Shown here: one piece after another, positions 34,287 to 42,970 of the stretch | Layout: every line of letters starts with the position of its first letter | How positions within the stretch are numbered: the stretch's first letter is position 1 | The notes under the pieces: model-generated | The model's input: the letters and a program-made list of their open reading frames with translations, nothing else | Told to the model about the DNA's origin: nothing | Databases searched by the model: none | Made by a program: the position numbers and the translations under genes | Source: Bacillota bacterium | GTDB taxonomy: Bacteria > Bacillota > Clostridia > Lachnospirales > Lachnospiraceae | DNA length: 64,000 nucleotides | Direction: 5' to 3' | NCBI GenBank assembly: GCA_023421505.1 | Contig: JAEZTJ010000033.1 | Location: forward strand, 124,001 to 188,000

Positions 34287-36011
34287 CTAGTAATCCATTA
34301 TCATCTCATTTAATGCCTTTCCGCCCGGGACTAACGGAAGTACATTTGCTTCCCGCTCTATAATAAACTCAATTATCGTCGGAGCGTATTTATTTCCTCT
34401 TGCTTCATTAAACGCCTTTTCCATATCCTCTAGGCATTCCACTCTAATTCCCTTGGCATCATAGCTTTCAGCTAAGCGTATATAATCCGGCGTGTATTTC
34501 GGACAGCATTTATCTTTATCCTGACAGTTTCGATTACAGCTTCTTCTGTATCTAAGACAGGTACTGGAATAACGTCTGTCAAAGAACATCTCCTGCCACT
34601 GGCGTACATTACCAAGGTAGGAATTATTAAAAATACAGATTATAATGGGCAGTTCCAAGGCAACCGCAGTTGCCATCTCCTGAATATTCATCTGCATTCC
34701 ACCATCGCCAGATATACAGATAACCTCTTTATCCGGGTTACCGAGTTTTGCACCGATTGCTGCAGGAAAGCCATAGCCCATTGTCCCTAGTCCTCCGGAG
34801 GTAATTAGCTGCCTGTTCTCATCTAATTCAATATACTGCGTGGTCCAAAGCTGATTCTGTCCAACGTCAGTTACAACGATAGAGGTTTTAAACATTTCGT
34901 TAATCTTTTTAATAATCTTCTCTGGAGTCAGACCTTCATATTTGTCCATCTGTATCGGATAGGCACTTTTCCACTCGCTTATATCAGCTCTCCATTTTGA
35001 TATATCAAGTATCTGAGCTGTCTTTAACATCATCTTTAGTGCACTTTTGGCGTCTGCTACTATCGGTATATCCACCTTAATATTTCTTGAAATTGACGAA
35101 GAATCAATATCAACATGAATAATTGTTGCGTTTTTGGCAAATTCACTTAATTTTCCCGTTATCCGGTCATTGAAGCGTGTTCCGATCGAGAAAAGAACGT
35201 CACATTCACTGATGGCCCTGTTAGATGCATAATTACCGTGCATTCCAATATTGCCGATATAATTCGGATGATAGGAAGCTATTGCTCCCTTACCCATAAT
35301 TGTGGTGATTACCGGAACACCGGTTATTTCCGCAAATTTAGTAAGTTCCTTACCGGCTCTTGCTATATTAACTCCCCCGCCGATTAACAGCACTGGCTTC
35401 TTCGCAGTTTTAAGTACCTCCATCACCTTCTTTATCTGACCCGCATGAACATTGTTATTGGGCTTGTATCCCCTGATTGTAACACTCTCAGGATATTCCT
35501 CCTCTCCATATGCCTGCTGTATATCCTTTGGTATATCAACTACAACTGGCCCCGGCTTACCGGTTCTCGCGATATAGAAGGCTTTTTTAATGATATTTCC
35601 TAATTCCTTTCTGTCACGTACTGTCACTGCATACTTGCAGATACTTCTGGTTATCCCTACAATATCTACCTCCTGAAAGGCATCATTACCAATTAAATTA
35701 GTAGGAACCTGCCCTGTAAAACAAACCAGTGGCACACTGTCAAAATTAGCAGTGGCAATTCCGGTTACCAGATTAGTTGCTCCAGGTCCGCTGGTTACTA
35801 GACATACCCCCACCTTACCGGTAGAGCGTGAATATCCGTCAGCAGCATGGATTAACCCCTGCTCATGTCTTGGAAGAACCACATCAATATCTTCCACTCC
35901 GTAAAGTGCGTCAAATAAATCGATCGCCGTTCCTCCCGGATAAGCAAACAGCGTATCAACGCTCTCTTCCCTTAATGCCTTCACAAATAATTCTGTTCCC
36001 TTAATCTCCAT
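34287..36011 (-). CDS. ilvB: Acetolactate synthase large (catalytic) subunit
   Basis: Thiamine-diphosphate enzyme that makes acetolactate from pyruvate for valine, leucine and isoleucine. Visible: the catalytic glutamate E50 in LPRHEQGLIHAADGYSR, the FAD region, and the ThDP motif ISGDGGMQMNIQEMATA ending in FNNSYLG. Length 574. A cysteine-rich insertion of about 20 residues (C485, C492, C496, C502, C503) sits after RRYSST, as in some clostridial homologues. A T-box leader precedes it. It is followed by ilvN in the same operon; ilvC and ilvD are not in the window. Confidence 0.95.
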   Translation of the reverse strand: MEIKGTELFVKALREESVDTLFAYPGGTAIDLFDALYGVEDIDVVLPRHEQGLIHAADGYSRSTGKVGVCLVTSGPGATNLVTGIATANFDSVPLVCFTGQVPTNLIGNDAFQEVDIVGITRSICKYAVTVRDRKELGNIIKKAFYIARTGKPGPVVVDIPKDIQQAYGEEEYPESVTIRGYKPNNNVHAGQIKKVMEVLKTAKKPVLLIGGGVNIARAGKELTKFAEITGVPVITTIMGKGAIASYHPNYIGNIGMHGNYASNRAISECDVLFSIGTRFNDRITGKLSEFAKNATIIHVDIDSSSISRNIKVDIPIVADAKSALKMMLKTAQILDISKWRADISEWKSAYPIQMDKYEGLTPEKIIKKINEMFKTSIVVTDVGQNQLWTTQYIELDENRQLITSGGLGTMGYGFPAAIGAKLGNPDKEVICISGDGGMQMNIQEMATAVALELPIIICIFNNSYLGNVRQWQEMFFDRRYSSTCLRYRRSCNRNCQDKDKCCPKYTPDYIRLAESYDAKGIRVECLEDMEKAFNEARGNKYAPTIIEFIIEREANVLPLVPGGKALNEMIMDY

Positions 36012-36061
36012 ACTATATCCTCCATCTCCGCCTTTCGCGGTATTTTTATCTTGCTAAAAAA

Positions 36062-36400
36062 GCATATAAAAAAGCCCTAAGCCAAATCACTTTAGCTTAG
36101 GGCGAATATACAATCCGTGTTACCACCTAAATTCAGAGAGAATATCTTATCTTCCACTCTGCACTCTGTCAGTACGGATAATATAACTCTACTGACATGA
36201 TTACTATCAGTACAGACAATTCTATCGATACCGTTTTCCTTTTAACGGTGGAAACTCCGTTGAAGTCTACTGAAGATTACTCTCGTTCGGTTCACTGCTC
36301 AGAGGCTACTTCTATATTATCTGAATGAAGATTCGCACCCACCATCTTCTCTCTGAAATTCATACAAATATGTACTTCTCCTCGTCACTGCTTTTCACTA
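36062..36400 (-). ncRNA. T-box leader of ilvBN, probable specifier GUA (valine)
   Basis: A tRNA-sensing riboswitch on the minus strand. The AATTTAGGTGGTAACACGG T-box lies at 36116-36134. A terminator of GCCCTAAGC pairing with GCTTAGGGC (36074-36103) and a six-T run follow. The 5' end has the stem I elements GACGAGGAGAAGTACA (GA motif and AGTA of the specifier loop, about 36376-36390). On the 3' side of the loop AGAAGTAGCCTCTG places GTA (36307-36309) in the specifier position, which would read tRNA-Val. Uncharged tRNA-Val would favour the antiterminator and allow ilvBN transcription. Confidence 0.88.
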
Positions 36401-36417
36401 TATGCTTATTTTTTGAA

Positions 36418-36447
36418 ATTGTAGCATAACAATGTCTGTCCTGTCAA
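36418..36447 (-). promoter_or_regulatory. Promoter of the ilvBN T-box transcript
   Basis: TTGACA (36442-36447) and TACAAT (36418-36423) on the minus strand, 18 bp apart, placed about 10 bases before the leader begins. The -35 region reaches to within 14 bases of the end of the tam gene. Confidence 0.7.
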
Positions 36448-36460
36448 CAATTATTTTGCG

Positions 36461-37237
36461 TCATGCTTTCACACCCATAAAAAATAACCTTTTAAACTCA
36501 AATAGTATCTTTCCGTCATCTTGCACTCCATATTGCAATTTTACTTCTGATATAACATATTCCAGAAAATCCTTACTATCCTCTTCATCGAGCATATCCA
36601 GATACGGTTTTAGTCCGGTACTCCTGATAAATTCAAGAATCTCTATGTGACTATTCATGATATGGTAGTAATTTGTCTGCCATAGCTGAATCTCCTCCAA
36701 ACCGTCTTTTAATTGATTATAATAAAATTTCATGTCATGGCAGATGCATGTCTCCTGCTGAAACCCGCCAAACCTCTCAATACCAAATTTATGAACGGCT
36801 TTTTGTATACAGTCACTGATTTTCATGTGCTGAAAACTGGGGATTTGTATTGCAAGTATTCCCCTCTGCGTTAATAGATTAATTAAATTCTTGATCACTG
36901 CTCCTTGATTATCCATCCACTGAAGAGCCGCATTAGAAAATACTAAATCAAATTTTCCGAGATTCTCTAAAGAATTGTTACAATCCTTGATTACCCATTG
37001 AATATCCTTATTCCATTCTCTGGCCTTTTTCAGCATGCTTTCCGAATTGTCAATGCCGATAATTTCTGCTTTTCCCCACTTTTCAAAGAGGGGCTGAGTA
37101 CTCATTCCGGTTCCGCACCCAACATCTAAAATCCTATTGATTTTTGCCTGCTTATGAATACGATTCACAAGATCAATAGCAGGCTGCATACGTTCCTTAC
37201 TAAAGCGGTTATATAAATCCGCATTCCAATCAGCCAT
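36461..37237 (-). CDS. tam: Trans-aconitate 2-methyltransferase (Tam) family protein
   Basis: Class I S-adenosylmethionine methyltransferase. Its start MADWNADLYNRFSKERMQPA is the Tam signature; the SAM motif ILDVGCGTGMSTQPL (about 37-51), GIDNSESMLKKAR and FSNAALQWMDNQG follow. In E. coli the enzyme methylates trans-aconitate, an inhibitor of aconitase. Length 258. It starts at an ATG behind GGAAAG-type sequence. It lies upstream of the ilvBN T-box in the same direction but ends before it, so it is independent. The substrate is inferred from family. Confidence 0.85.
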   Translation of the reverse strand: MADWNADLYNRFSKERMQPAIDLVNRIHKQAKINRILDVGCGTGMSTQPLFEKWGKAEIIGIDNSESMLKKAREWNKDIQWVIKDCNNSLENLGKFDLVFSNAALQWMDNQGAVIKNLINLLTQRGILAIQIPSFQHMKISDCIQKAVHKFGIERFGGFQQETCICHDMKFYYNQLKDGLEEIQLWQTNYYHIMNSHIEILEFIRSTGLKPYLDMLDEEDSKDFLEYVISEVKLQYGVQDDGKILFEFKRLFFMGVKA

Positions 37238-37268
37238 ATCTTCTAATCCTTTCTCTCCTATCCTTAAT

Positions 37269-37418
37269 TAGGTAATTACGAACTAAGTAATTGTAAGTAT
37301 TGTATACACAGCATATACTATTCCAGAGTGGAAATTAAGCTCATAGGAGCGTTGGAGCGAAGCAATCGTATGTGTTGTGTATACAATTAATAAAACTATA
37401 TCGTTTCGTAATTAACTA
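37269..37418. repeat. MITE-like palindromic repeat, copy E, with 10-bp target duplication
   Basis: TAGGTAATTACGAACTAAGT at the left and GTTTCGTAATTAACTA at the right; inner arms TATACACAGCATATACTATTCC and its complement. It is flanked by the exact 10-bp direct repeat TATCCTTAAT (37259-37268 and 37420-37429). It is most similar to copy A, including a GGAGCGTTGGAGCGAAG centre. Confidence 0.88.
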
Positions 37419-37585
37419 TTATCCTTAATACGGTTAACCTTATCATTAGTATCACACACGTTTTCCTATATGTAAAATATATATTATTCATAGTTATCAT
37501 AACACTACGTTATATTAAGGAATTTATTAATTTCTATAACACTGTATCCGTAACTGATTGCTTCCTTGAAATATCATCCTTTATT

Positions 37586-37628
37586 AAAAGGATGCTGTAA
37601 TACTTACCAATACCACAGCACCCTTTTT
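37586..37628 (-). terminator. Terminator of the yhgE-like gene
   Basis: AAAAGGATGCTGT pairs with ACAGCACCCTTTT (one mismatch), with T-rich sequence after it on the minus strand. It lies 34 bases past the stop. Confidence 0.75.
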
Positions 37629-37661
37629 AGCTCATTTTATTCAATTGTCAATTTGAATGCT

Positions 37662-39941
37662 TTATTCATACTGAACCGGCAGCTTAACTATAGTTTTTGA
37701 AGCCTTTCTAGCTTTTACTACAGATAATACAATGGTAAGAATCATAAACACCACCAGAATCGCTCCTAGTATACTGCAATTAAAGATTACCTCTTTCTCC
37801 TCTGTGCTTGTTATTGCCTGCTTAAATAGTGCAACGGAGTAAGTCATTGGCATAAACGGGAACAATACGTTAAATAATTTCGGAACCGTCTCCATCGGAA
37901 AGGTCCCGCCACAGGAGGTAAGCTGTAAAATTAAGAGTACGATCGAAAGCAGCTTTCCTGCACTCTTTAAATGTACGATAAGGAACTGAACAATTGATAT
38001 AAACACCATAGAAACAAGGCAAATAGAAGCATAAAACAGGAGTGTATTGTCAACCTTCAGTCCCAGTCCCTGCTTCACTACTACTGCCAAGGCGATTGCC
38101 TGTGCAAAGCCAATAAGCAGAAAACTAAAGCTTCTTATTACTCTATGCTCTGAATAGCGGGATAATATCTTGAATCTTCCCTCTGTATCCAGATAAATAC
38201 CAACAAATAAGATCAGTGCTCCCACCCATAGTGACAAGGACATAAAATAGGGCGCGAAGGCAGTACCGTAATTTGCTATGGAGGTAATATTCTTTTGCTC
38301 AATATGAACCGGTGCTGCCGCATAATCAGCCATACCATCTAATGCCTTCAACTGATCCTCGGCATCCTTTACAGAAGTAGCAACACTAGAATTTGCAGTA
38401 GCTATTCCTTCATTTAATTCCTCTGCTCCATTATTAAGCTTCTTTACCCCACTGTTTAATGCTACTACTGCACTATTTAGCTCATTCGTACCGCTTTTTA
38501 AATCGGCAGCACCATTTTTCAAATCTTTCGCTCCGTTACTAAGCTTTATCGTTCCCTTGCTCAGAGCAGCTGTGCCGGCTCTCAAATCGCCTGCGCCTTG
38601 ATATAACTGTTCTGTAGCAGTACTTAAGGAGGTAACCCCTGTAGCTAGCGAAGCTGCACCTGAAGTTAAATCCTTTGAGCCACTATCCACCTGACTGGTT
38701 CCGAAAGCTAAGGCTTTTATTCCTTCCTTCAGAGCCGGTAGCTTATCTGTGTTCTCAGCCATCATTCCTGCCCCCTGTGCCAGTTGATCAGCAGCTGCAT
38801 TAAGTTTTGTTCCCGCACCCTGCAAGGTCTGCAGCTCTTTACTAACTGAAGGATCCGAAAGCTTTTGTATAAAAGCTACAAAAGCAGCATCCTTTAAAAG
38901 GGACGGATTTTCTTTTACGCACTGTTGTAAGAACGTAGCTGTAGTATTTACTGTTGAAATTAAAGAATCAACACCACCAGTATACTTTGTTAAGTTATCT
39001 GCTAAGGTCTGGCTGCCGGCTGCTAATACCTGTGAACCAGTCGTAATCTGTCCTATATTCTCCGTACTTTTAGCTAATTGCTCCGTACCTTCTTGCACCT
39101 TACCAATACCAGCCTGTAGGTCTTTTAACCCGTTAGCAAGCTTGTTAGTACCAAGCGATATACCATCCATACCTTTTTTATATTCACTAAACTTGTTATA
39201 GTAGGTAGAGGTTCCCTCCGCAAGCTCCTTGGCTCCGCCTTTTAGCTTACTCGTTCCTTTCGCCAAGGCGTCCGCTCCGTTATATAATTCTTCTGTGCCG
39301 GCTGCCAGTATTTTTGTTCCGTCAAAGGTTGCAGCTGTTCCCTTAAGCAACGTATGAGTTCCACCTGCTAGTTTTGAAGAGCCATCCCCTAATTTGGAAA
39401 GACCGTCCTGAAGCTCTGATAATTTGTCAGGTGCCTTCTTCATAGTATCTGCCAGCTGCTGAACAATTTCCTTATCTATATCAGAGCGGGTTGCTTCTTC
39501 CATTTCAATTACTGCTCTGCTAAGAATTTGGCTTGCAAGATAGTTGCGTTTCTCATTCGACGAAAACGTTATTACTGCTGTCTGCTTACTGTCTGTTCCC
39601 ACTGATGCTATTTTCTCTGAGAAGTTCTCAGGAATTGTAATCATTGCATAATAATCTGTCCCTTTGGTTCCAGCCTCTGCTTCTTTTTGCTCTGTAAATA
39701 CAAATTTGAGCGATCCGTCCTCCTTCAGCCGATTACACATCTCCTTACCCAGATTTCTCTCAGTACTATTAATGACAGCTCCCTTATCCTTATTTACAAC
39801 TGCTACCGGCAGCTTTTGAAGCTTGGAGTATGGATCCCAGAAAGCACCCAGATAGAAGTAGCTGTAAAGTAAGGGTACAATGATAACAGCTAGAACAACT
39901 GCTCCACAAAATATTGTCCTTTTCGTAAAAAGTTTCTTCAT
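37662..39941 (-). CDS. YhgE/Pip domain membrane protein
   Basis: Large membrane protein of the YhgE family (phage-infection-protein-like; related proteins include EsaA). One N-terminal helix (about residues 10-32) precedes a 500-residue extracellular region. That region contains a beta/alpha start (KLQKLPVAVVNKDKGA), then long stretches of LxxG-type repeats (for example GAKDLKNGAADLKSGTNELN). Five hydrophobic helices fill the last 220 residues. I start it at the ATG at 39941 behind GGAGG; the frame opens earlier. Length 759. The TetR gene encoded nearby probably controls it. Function in family members: cell envelope traffic or export; not certain here. Confidence 0.87.
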   Translation of the reverse strand: MKKLFTKRTIFCGAVVLAVIIVPLLYSYFYLGAFWDPYSKLQKLPVAVVNKDKGAVINSTERNLGKEMCNRLKEDGSLKFVFTEQKEAEAGTKGTDYYAMITIPENFSEKIASVGTDSKQTAVITFSSNEKRNYLASQILSRAVIEMEEATRSDIDKEIVQQLADTMKKAPDKLSELQDGLSKLGDGSSKLAGGTHTLLKGTAATFDGTKILAAGTEELYNGADALAKGTSKLKGGAKELAEGTSTYYNKFSEYKKGMDGISLGTNKLANGLKDLQAGIGKVQEGTEQLAKSTENIGQITTGSQVLAAGSQTLADNLTKYTGGVDSLISTVNTTATFLQQCVKENPSLLKDAAFVAFIQKLSDPSVSKELQTLQGAGTKLNAAADQLAQGAGMMAENTDKLPALKEGIKALAFGTSQVDSGSKDLTSGAASLATGVTSLSTATEQLYQGAGDLRAGTAALSKGTIKLSNGAKDLKNGAADLKSGTNELNSAVVALNSGVKKLNNGAEELNEGIATANSSVATSVKDAEDQLKALDGMADYAAAPVHIEQKNITSIANYGTAFAPYFMSLSLWVGALILFVGIYLDTEGRFKILSRYSEHRVIRSFSFLLIGFAQAIALAVVVKQGLGLKVDNTLLFYASICLVSMVFISIVQFLIVHLKSAGKLLSIVLLILQLTSCGGTFPMETVPKLFNVLFPFMPMTYSVALFKQAITSTEEKEVIFNCSILGAILVVFMILTIVLSVVKARKASKTIVKLPVQYE

Positions 39942-40052
39942 AAAAACCTCCATTTTGCCGCCCACGGCGACATGATACCTTTTCGTTTGTGGGGAGTATA
40001 GCACGCAGTTTTATCTATGTAATTAGACATTTTGTTTTTGTTGTATGATTTT

Positions 40053-40105
40053 TAGACAAAAGAAGAAATCTGACTAAAATTAAGTCAGATTTACGTTTTT
40101 GTCTA
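40053..40105. promoter_or_regulatory. Large imperfect palindrome upstream of the yhgE-like gene
   Basis: TAGACAAAA and AAATCTGACT on the left pair with AAGTCAGATTT and TTTTTGTCTA on the right around AAAATT. It lies 112-164 bases upstream of the yhgE-like ATG. It could be an operator for the TetR-family protein, or a hairpin. No T-run follows directly, which argues against a terminator. Confidence 0.4.
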
Positions 40106-40274
40106 TATAAAGTACATTCTACTGGGTCTATACTACTCCTAGTTAGTCCTTCAGTTTTCTAGTATAATTTATCTACAAAGAAGTCAAATATTTACAAGCC
40201 AACTATCTATTTACTACGTGGTTATTTATTACAATTCAGTAACTTAGGACTTAATTTTTAGGAGGTCACTTATT

Positions 40275-40514
40275 ATGCTACTGGAAGGAAAACTAAGGCG
40301 CGTTGCTTTGCTTGCAGCTGTTGATATTTGCCTTAAGAAAATGATCTGCTCACCTAAGCGATGTGCAAGAAATCTAATAGAGCTTGGTCTGTCCGCATAT
40401 CCAGATAAACTAAATAATGCAGAACAAAATGATCTGTATAAAAAGCTGTTAACCATATTTAAAAGCGGTAATCTACCGGAAGCAAAAGCATTGTTTATTA
40501 CCGTCTTCTTTTAA
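40275..40514 (+). CDS. Small unknown protein (79 residues)
   Basis: Unrecognised small protein with a strong AGGAGG nine to ten bases before its ATG, so it is probably translated. Residues 1-40 contain LRRVALLAAVDICLKKMICS and a CARNLIELG motif with two cysteines. The rest is charged and helical (NNAEQNDLYKKLLTIFKSGN). No signal peptide or membrane segment. It lies between divergent-looking signals on the plus strand and overlaps the end of the convergent TetR gene by four bases. A TATAAT at 40163-40168 may be its -10 element. Confidence 0.6.
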   Translation: MLLEGKLRRVALLAAVDICLKKMICSPKRCARNLIELGLSAYPDKLNNAEQNDLYKKLLTIFKSGNLPEAKALFITVFF

Positions 40515-41098
40515 ATGCTACTCTTTCTTTGCCTGCTTTTTTCCTGATAACGGGCAGTAGCAAATTTCTCCGTACCATAAGCGAGATTTTCAAGCTGTGT
40601 CGTTATATACTCCGGTGTCTCCTTCATTCCTTTCGTAGCCCAGGAAATGATAGTGCCTGTCATACCAAACGCATAGAACTCTGCAATAAACCGAACCTCC
40701 TCTTCAATCATCGTAGAATTCTTTGCAATTCTATTAATAATATCACAAAACAGCTCACTTATTACTTTAAACAAATATTCCTCAAATTCATTCTTCACCG
40801 ATGCCTTTAATGTATTCATATAAAAATAATCTTCTTTTTTCATCCTGGTTAACATCTGAAGCACTTTATTGATACAGTTATCATAAGTGAGATTATCAAT
40901 CACTATAACAATTAATTCATTATAATAAATCCAATTTACCAGTTCATATTTATCCTGAAAATGGTAATAGAAGGTTTGTCGGTTTAGTCCGCAGATCTGC
41001 GTAATATCTGTAACCGTAATTTTATCAAAGCTCTTCTTCTTCGTTAACTCCTTCATTCCTTCTGCAATTGCTTTTTTTGTAATTTGAGAATCTGACAT
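40511..41098 (-). CDS. TetR family transcriptional regulator
   Basis: Repressor-like protein of 195 residues. The helix-turn-helix is ITVTDITQICGLNRQTFYYHFQDKYELVNW (about 25-54). The C-terminal domain is of the DhaS-like TetR_C type with AEFYAFGMTGTIISWATKGMKETPE, typical of regulators placed next to yhgE/pip genes. Start at 41098. It is transcribed in the direction of the yhgE-like gene and separated from it by the 79-residue gene. Likely target: that gene's promoter, perhaps through the palindrome at 40053. Confidence 0.88.
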   Translation of the reverse strand: MSDSQITKKAIAEGMKELTKKKSFDKITVTDITQICGLNRQTFYYHFQDKYELVNWIYYNELIVIVIDNLTYDNCINKVLQMLTRMKKEDYFYMNTLKASVKNEFEEYLFKVISELFCDIINRIAKNSTMIEEEVRFIAEFYAFGMTGTIISWATKGMKETPEYITTQLENLAYGTEKFATARYQEKSRQRKSSI

Positions 41099-41356
41099 AC
41101 TATAGCGCCTTTCTGCATTATCTTCTGACCAAATCTATTTCTCGTCGTATCAATCGTAATGTATTATTAATTTTGAGCAGATTATATCATATTATTGGTG
41201 ACGTCAGTATCATAATGTCTATCTCCTTCTGAGTAATAGTAATATGCCAATGCGGCAATCTAATACTAATTCTAGTGAAGGCCTCAATGATAATAAATCA
41301 TCTCTTTAATATTATGAATAGTACTTTAATATGATGTAATATTGTTTGCAATAAAA

Positions 41357-41404
41357 AATCTCAATATAGAATACCAGTTTATACCAGCCTTCTATATTGA
41401 GATT
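41357..41404 (-). terminator. Terminator of the oadB-like operon
   Basis: A fifteen-base perfect stem (AATCTCAATATAGAA with its complement) with an 18-base loop and a T-run on the minus strand. It lies 26 bases past the stop. The rest of the gap to the TetR gene (41099-41356) has no other visible feature. Confidence 0.85.
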
Positions 41405-41429
41405 ATATTTGAGAATTAGAATTATTTAC

Positions 41430-42644
41430 TTACTTACTTAATAAAGTAATATAAATACCAGTAAGAATCGCTGATGTAATTACACCGCAGATATTAGCAC
41501 TAAGTGCATATTCCATGATAAAACTTAATTTATTAATCTTAGAAACTTCTTTCTGAGCAACCTTAGCTGTTGAAGGAACGCAGGATACGCCTGCTATACC
41601 TATGACCGGATTAAAATTCTTCCCTGATATAAAGTACATGATATAGCCTCCAATAATTCCTCCTATACCAGAAAGTAGCAGCGCCAGCATGCCAAGTAAA
41701 AGTAGTATAAGAACCTTTTTATCAAGAATTGTGTTTGCATCACATAATACACCTAACATTAAACCTAGGAAGAAGGTCGCTCCATATAAGAAGACCTGTT
41801 CTATCAGATTTATGTATTTCTCCAGGCCGGATTCACGAATAGCGATACCGATAAAAAAGCTTAAGAATAAAGGTGCTGCAACCGGGAATAAGAGACATAA
41901 AAGTGCATTAGCTATTACTGCAAATATGAGCTTATCCTTTGATGAGATACGACTTACTTTCTTTCTTTTATTAATTACTACCTTTCCGCGCAGCTCCTTC
42001 GGAATAAATAATCTGATGAGGAAGGGGTAACCGCCGTAGGTCAGGCTCAAGTAAAGATACGCAACTATTGTTATCGGGACAAACAAGCTTTTTGCTAAAG
42101 TTAAGGAAGTAAAAAGAACCATTGGTCCATCCGCTGTTCCAATAACAGAGACAGCTGCTGCTTCTCCGCTAGATAGTCCCATCAGTCTGGCGATCGGGTA
42201 GGTAGCTACCGTACCAAGCTCAGCGCACATAGCGAGAAACATTCCTACAAATGGATGCTCTAGTATCATTCCTATATCACAGATAACACCGATACCCATA
42301 AATACAATACAGGCAATCAGACCGTTGCTGAAGGTAAAGGTATAGATTGGCTGCAGGAAGTCTATCTGCAATATATTCATTAATCCGTCTGTATCTGTTA
42401 CCATAGGATCAATGAAAAGATTTCCTAATTTGTTTGCAGTCATGAATAAAACACCTGCATTGACTGCTGACATTCCTAATCCCATCGGAATCATAATTAA
42501 TGGTTCCAATATATGTTTCGCACCAAGATAAACAAGCAAAAAACCAAAAAATATTAGTACAATTCTAAATATAACAATCTGGGGCTCTTGTTCAAACATT
42601 GTCCCTATGCCTTGAAATAAATCTGTTATTTTTATGACAAACAC
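41430..42644 (-). CDS. Sodium-pumping decarboxylase beta subunit (OadB/GcdB family)
   Basis: Membrane subunit that couples decarboxylation of a carboxybiotin to sodium export. About ten hydrophobic segments; conserved blocks are GAKHILEPLIMIPMGLGMSAVNAG, IGVICDIGMILEHPFVGMF, GTADGPMVLFTSLTLAKSLF (with the sodium-site aspartate) and GKNFNPVIGIAGVSCVPSTAKV. I start it at the GTG at 42644, which gives a family-like beginning (FVIKITDLFQGIGTMF); the frame opens at 42734 but that part overlaps the upstream small gene. Length 404. The alpha subunit and biotin carrier are not in this window. The start is the least certain part. Confidence 0.85.
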   Translation of the reverse strand: MFVIKITDLFQGIGTMFEQEPQIVIFRIVLIFFGFLLVYLGAKHILEPLIMIPMGLGMSAVNAGVLFMTANKLGNLFIDPMVTDTDGLMNILQIDFLQPIYTFTFSNGLIACIVFMGIGVICDIGMILEHPFVGMFLAMCAELGTVATYPIARLMGLSSGEAAAVSVIGTADGPMVLFTSLTLAKSLFVPITIVAYLYLSLTYGGYPFLIRLFIPKELRGKVVINKRKKVSRISSKDKLIFAVIANALLCLLFPVAAPLFLSFFIGIAIRESGLEKYINLIEQVFLYGATFFLGLMLGVLCDANTILDKKVLILLLLGMLALLLSGIGGIIGGYIMYFISGKNFNPVIGIAGVSCVPSTAKVAQKEVSKINKLSFIMEYALSANICGVITSAILTGIYITLLSK

Positions 42645-42690
42645 CTGTCTTTCTTTCTTGTATTTTGTTATAATAATACTGTTTGTTGTA

Positions 42691-42825
42691 TTATTCTTGT
42701 TGATCAGAAGTCTTTGAAAAGCTTTTGATTGCATCCATTAAAAGTTTAATCAATACTGCAATACCCATTGAGATCAAAAATCCAATTCCATATACCTGTA
42801 AGGGTACCATAATTGCATCTGACAT
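42691..42825 (-). CDS. Small OadG-related membrane protein (44 residues)
   Basis: Found by hand: ATG at 42823-42825 behind GGAGG (42834-42838), stop at 42691. The product is 44 residues: MSDAIMVPLQ, then the membrane helix VYGIGFLISMGIAVLIKLLM and a charged tail ending SDQQE. This fits the OadG-related small transporter subunits encoded just before oadB-like genes. It probably stabilises the beta subunit in the membrane. The 47-bp gap to the beta subunit suggests one transcript. Confidence 0.75.
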   Translation of the reverse strand: MSDAIMVPLQVYGIGFLISMGIAVLIKLLMDAIKSFSKTSDQQE

Positions 42826-42970
42826 GTATTTCACCTCCAATGTCTGAATAAAATAACTTTTGCTCATCTTACAGTATACATGAATAATTTTAAATAGCTA
42901 ATTTATATTGTAAATGAATCCAATTTATAAAAGCATAGTATATGGATTTATTTTACAGAAAGGACTTATC

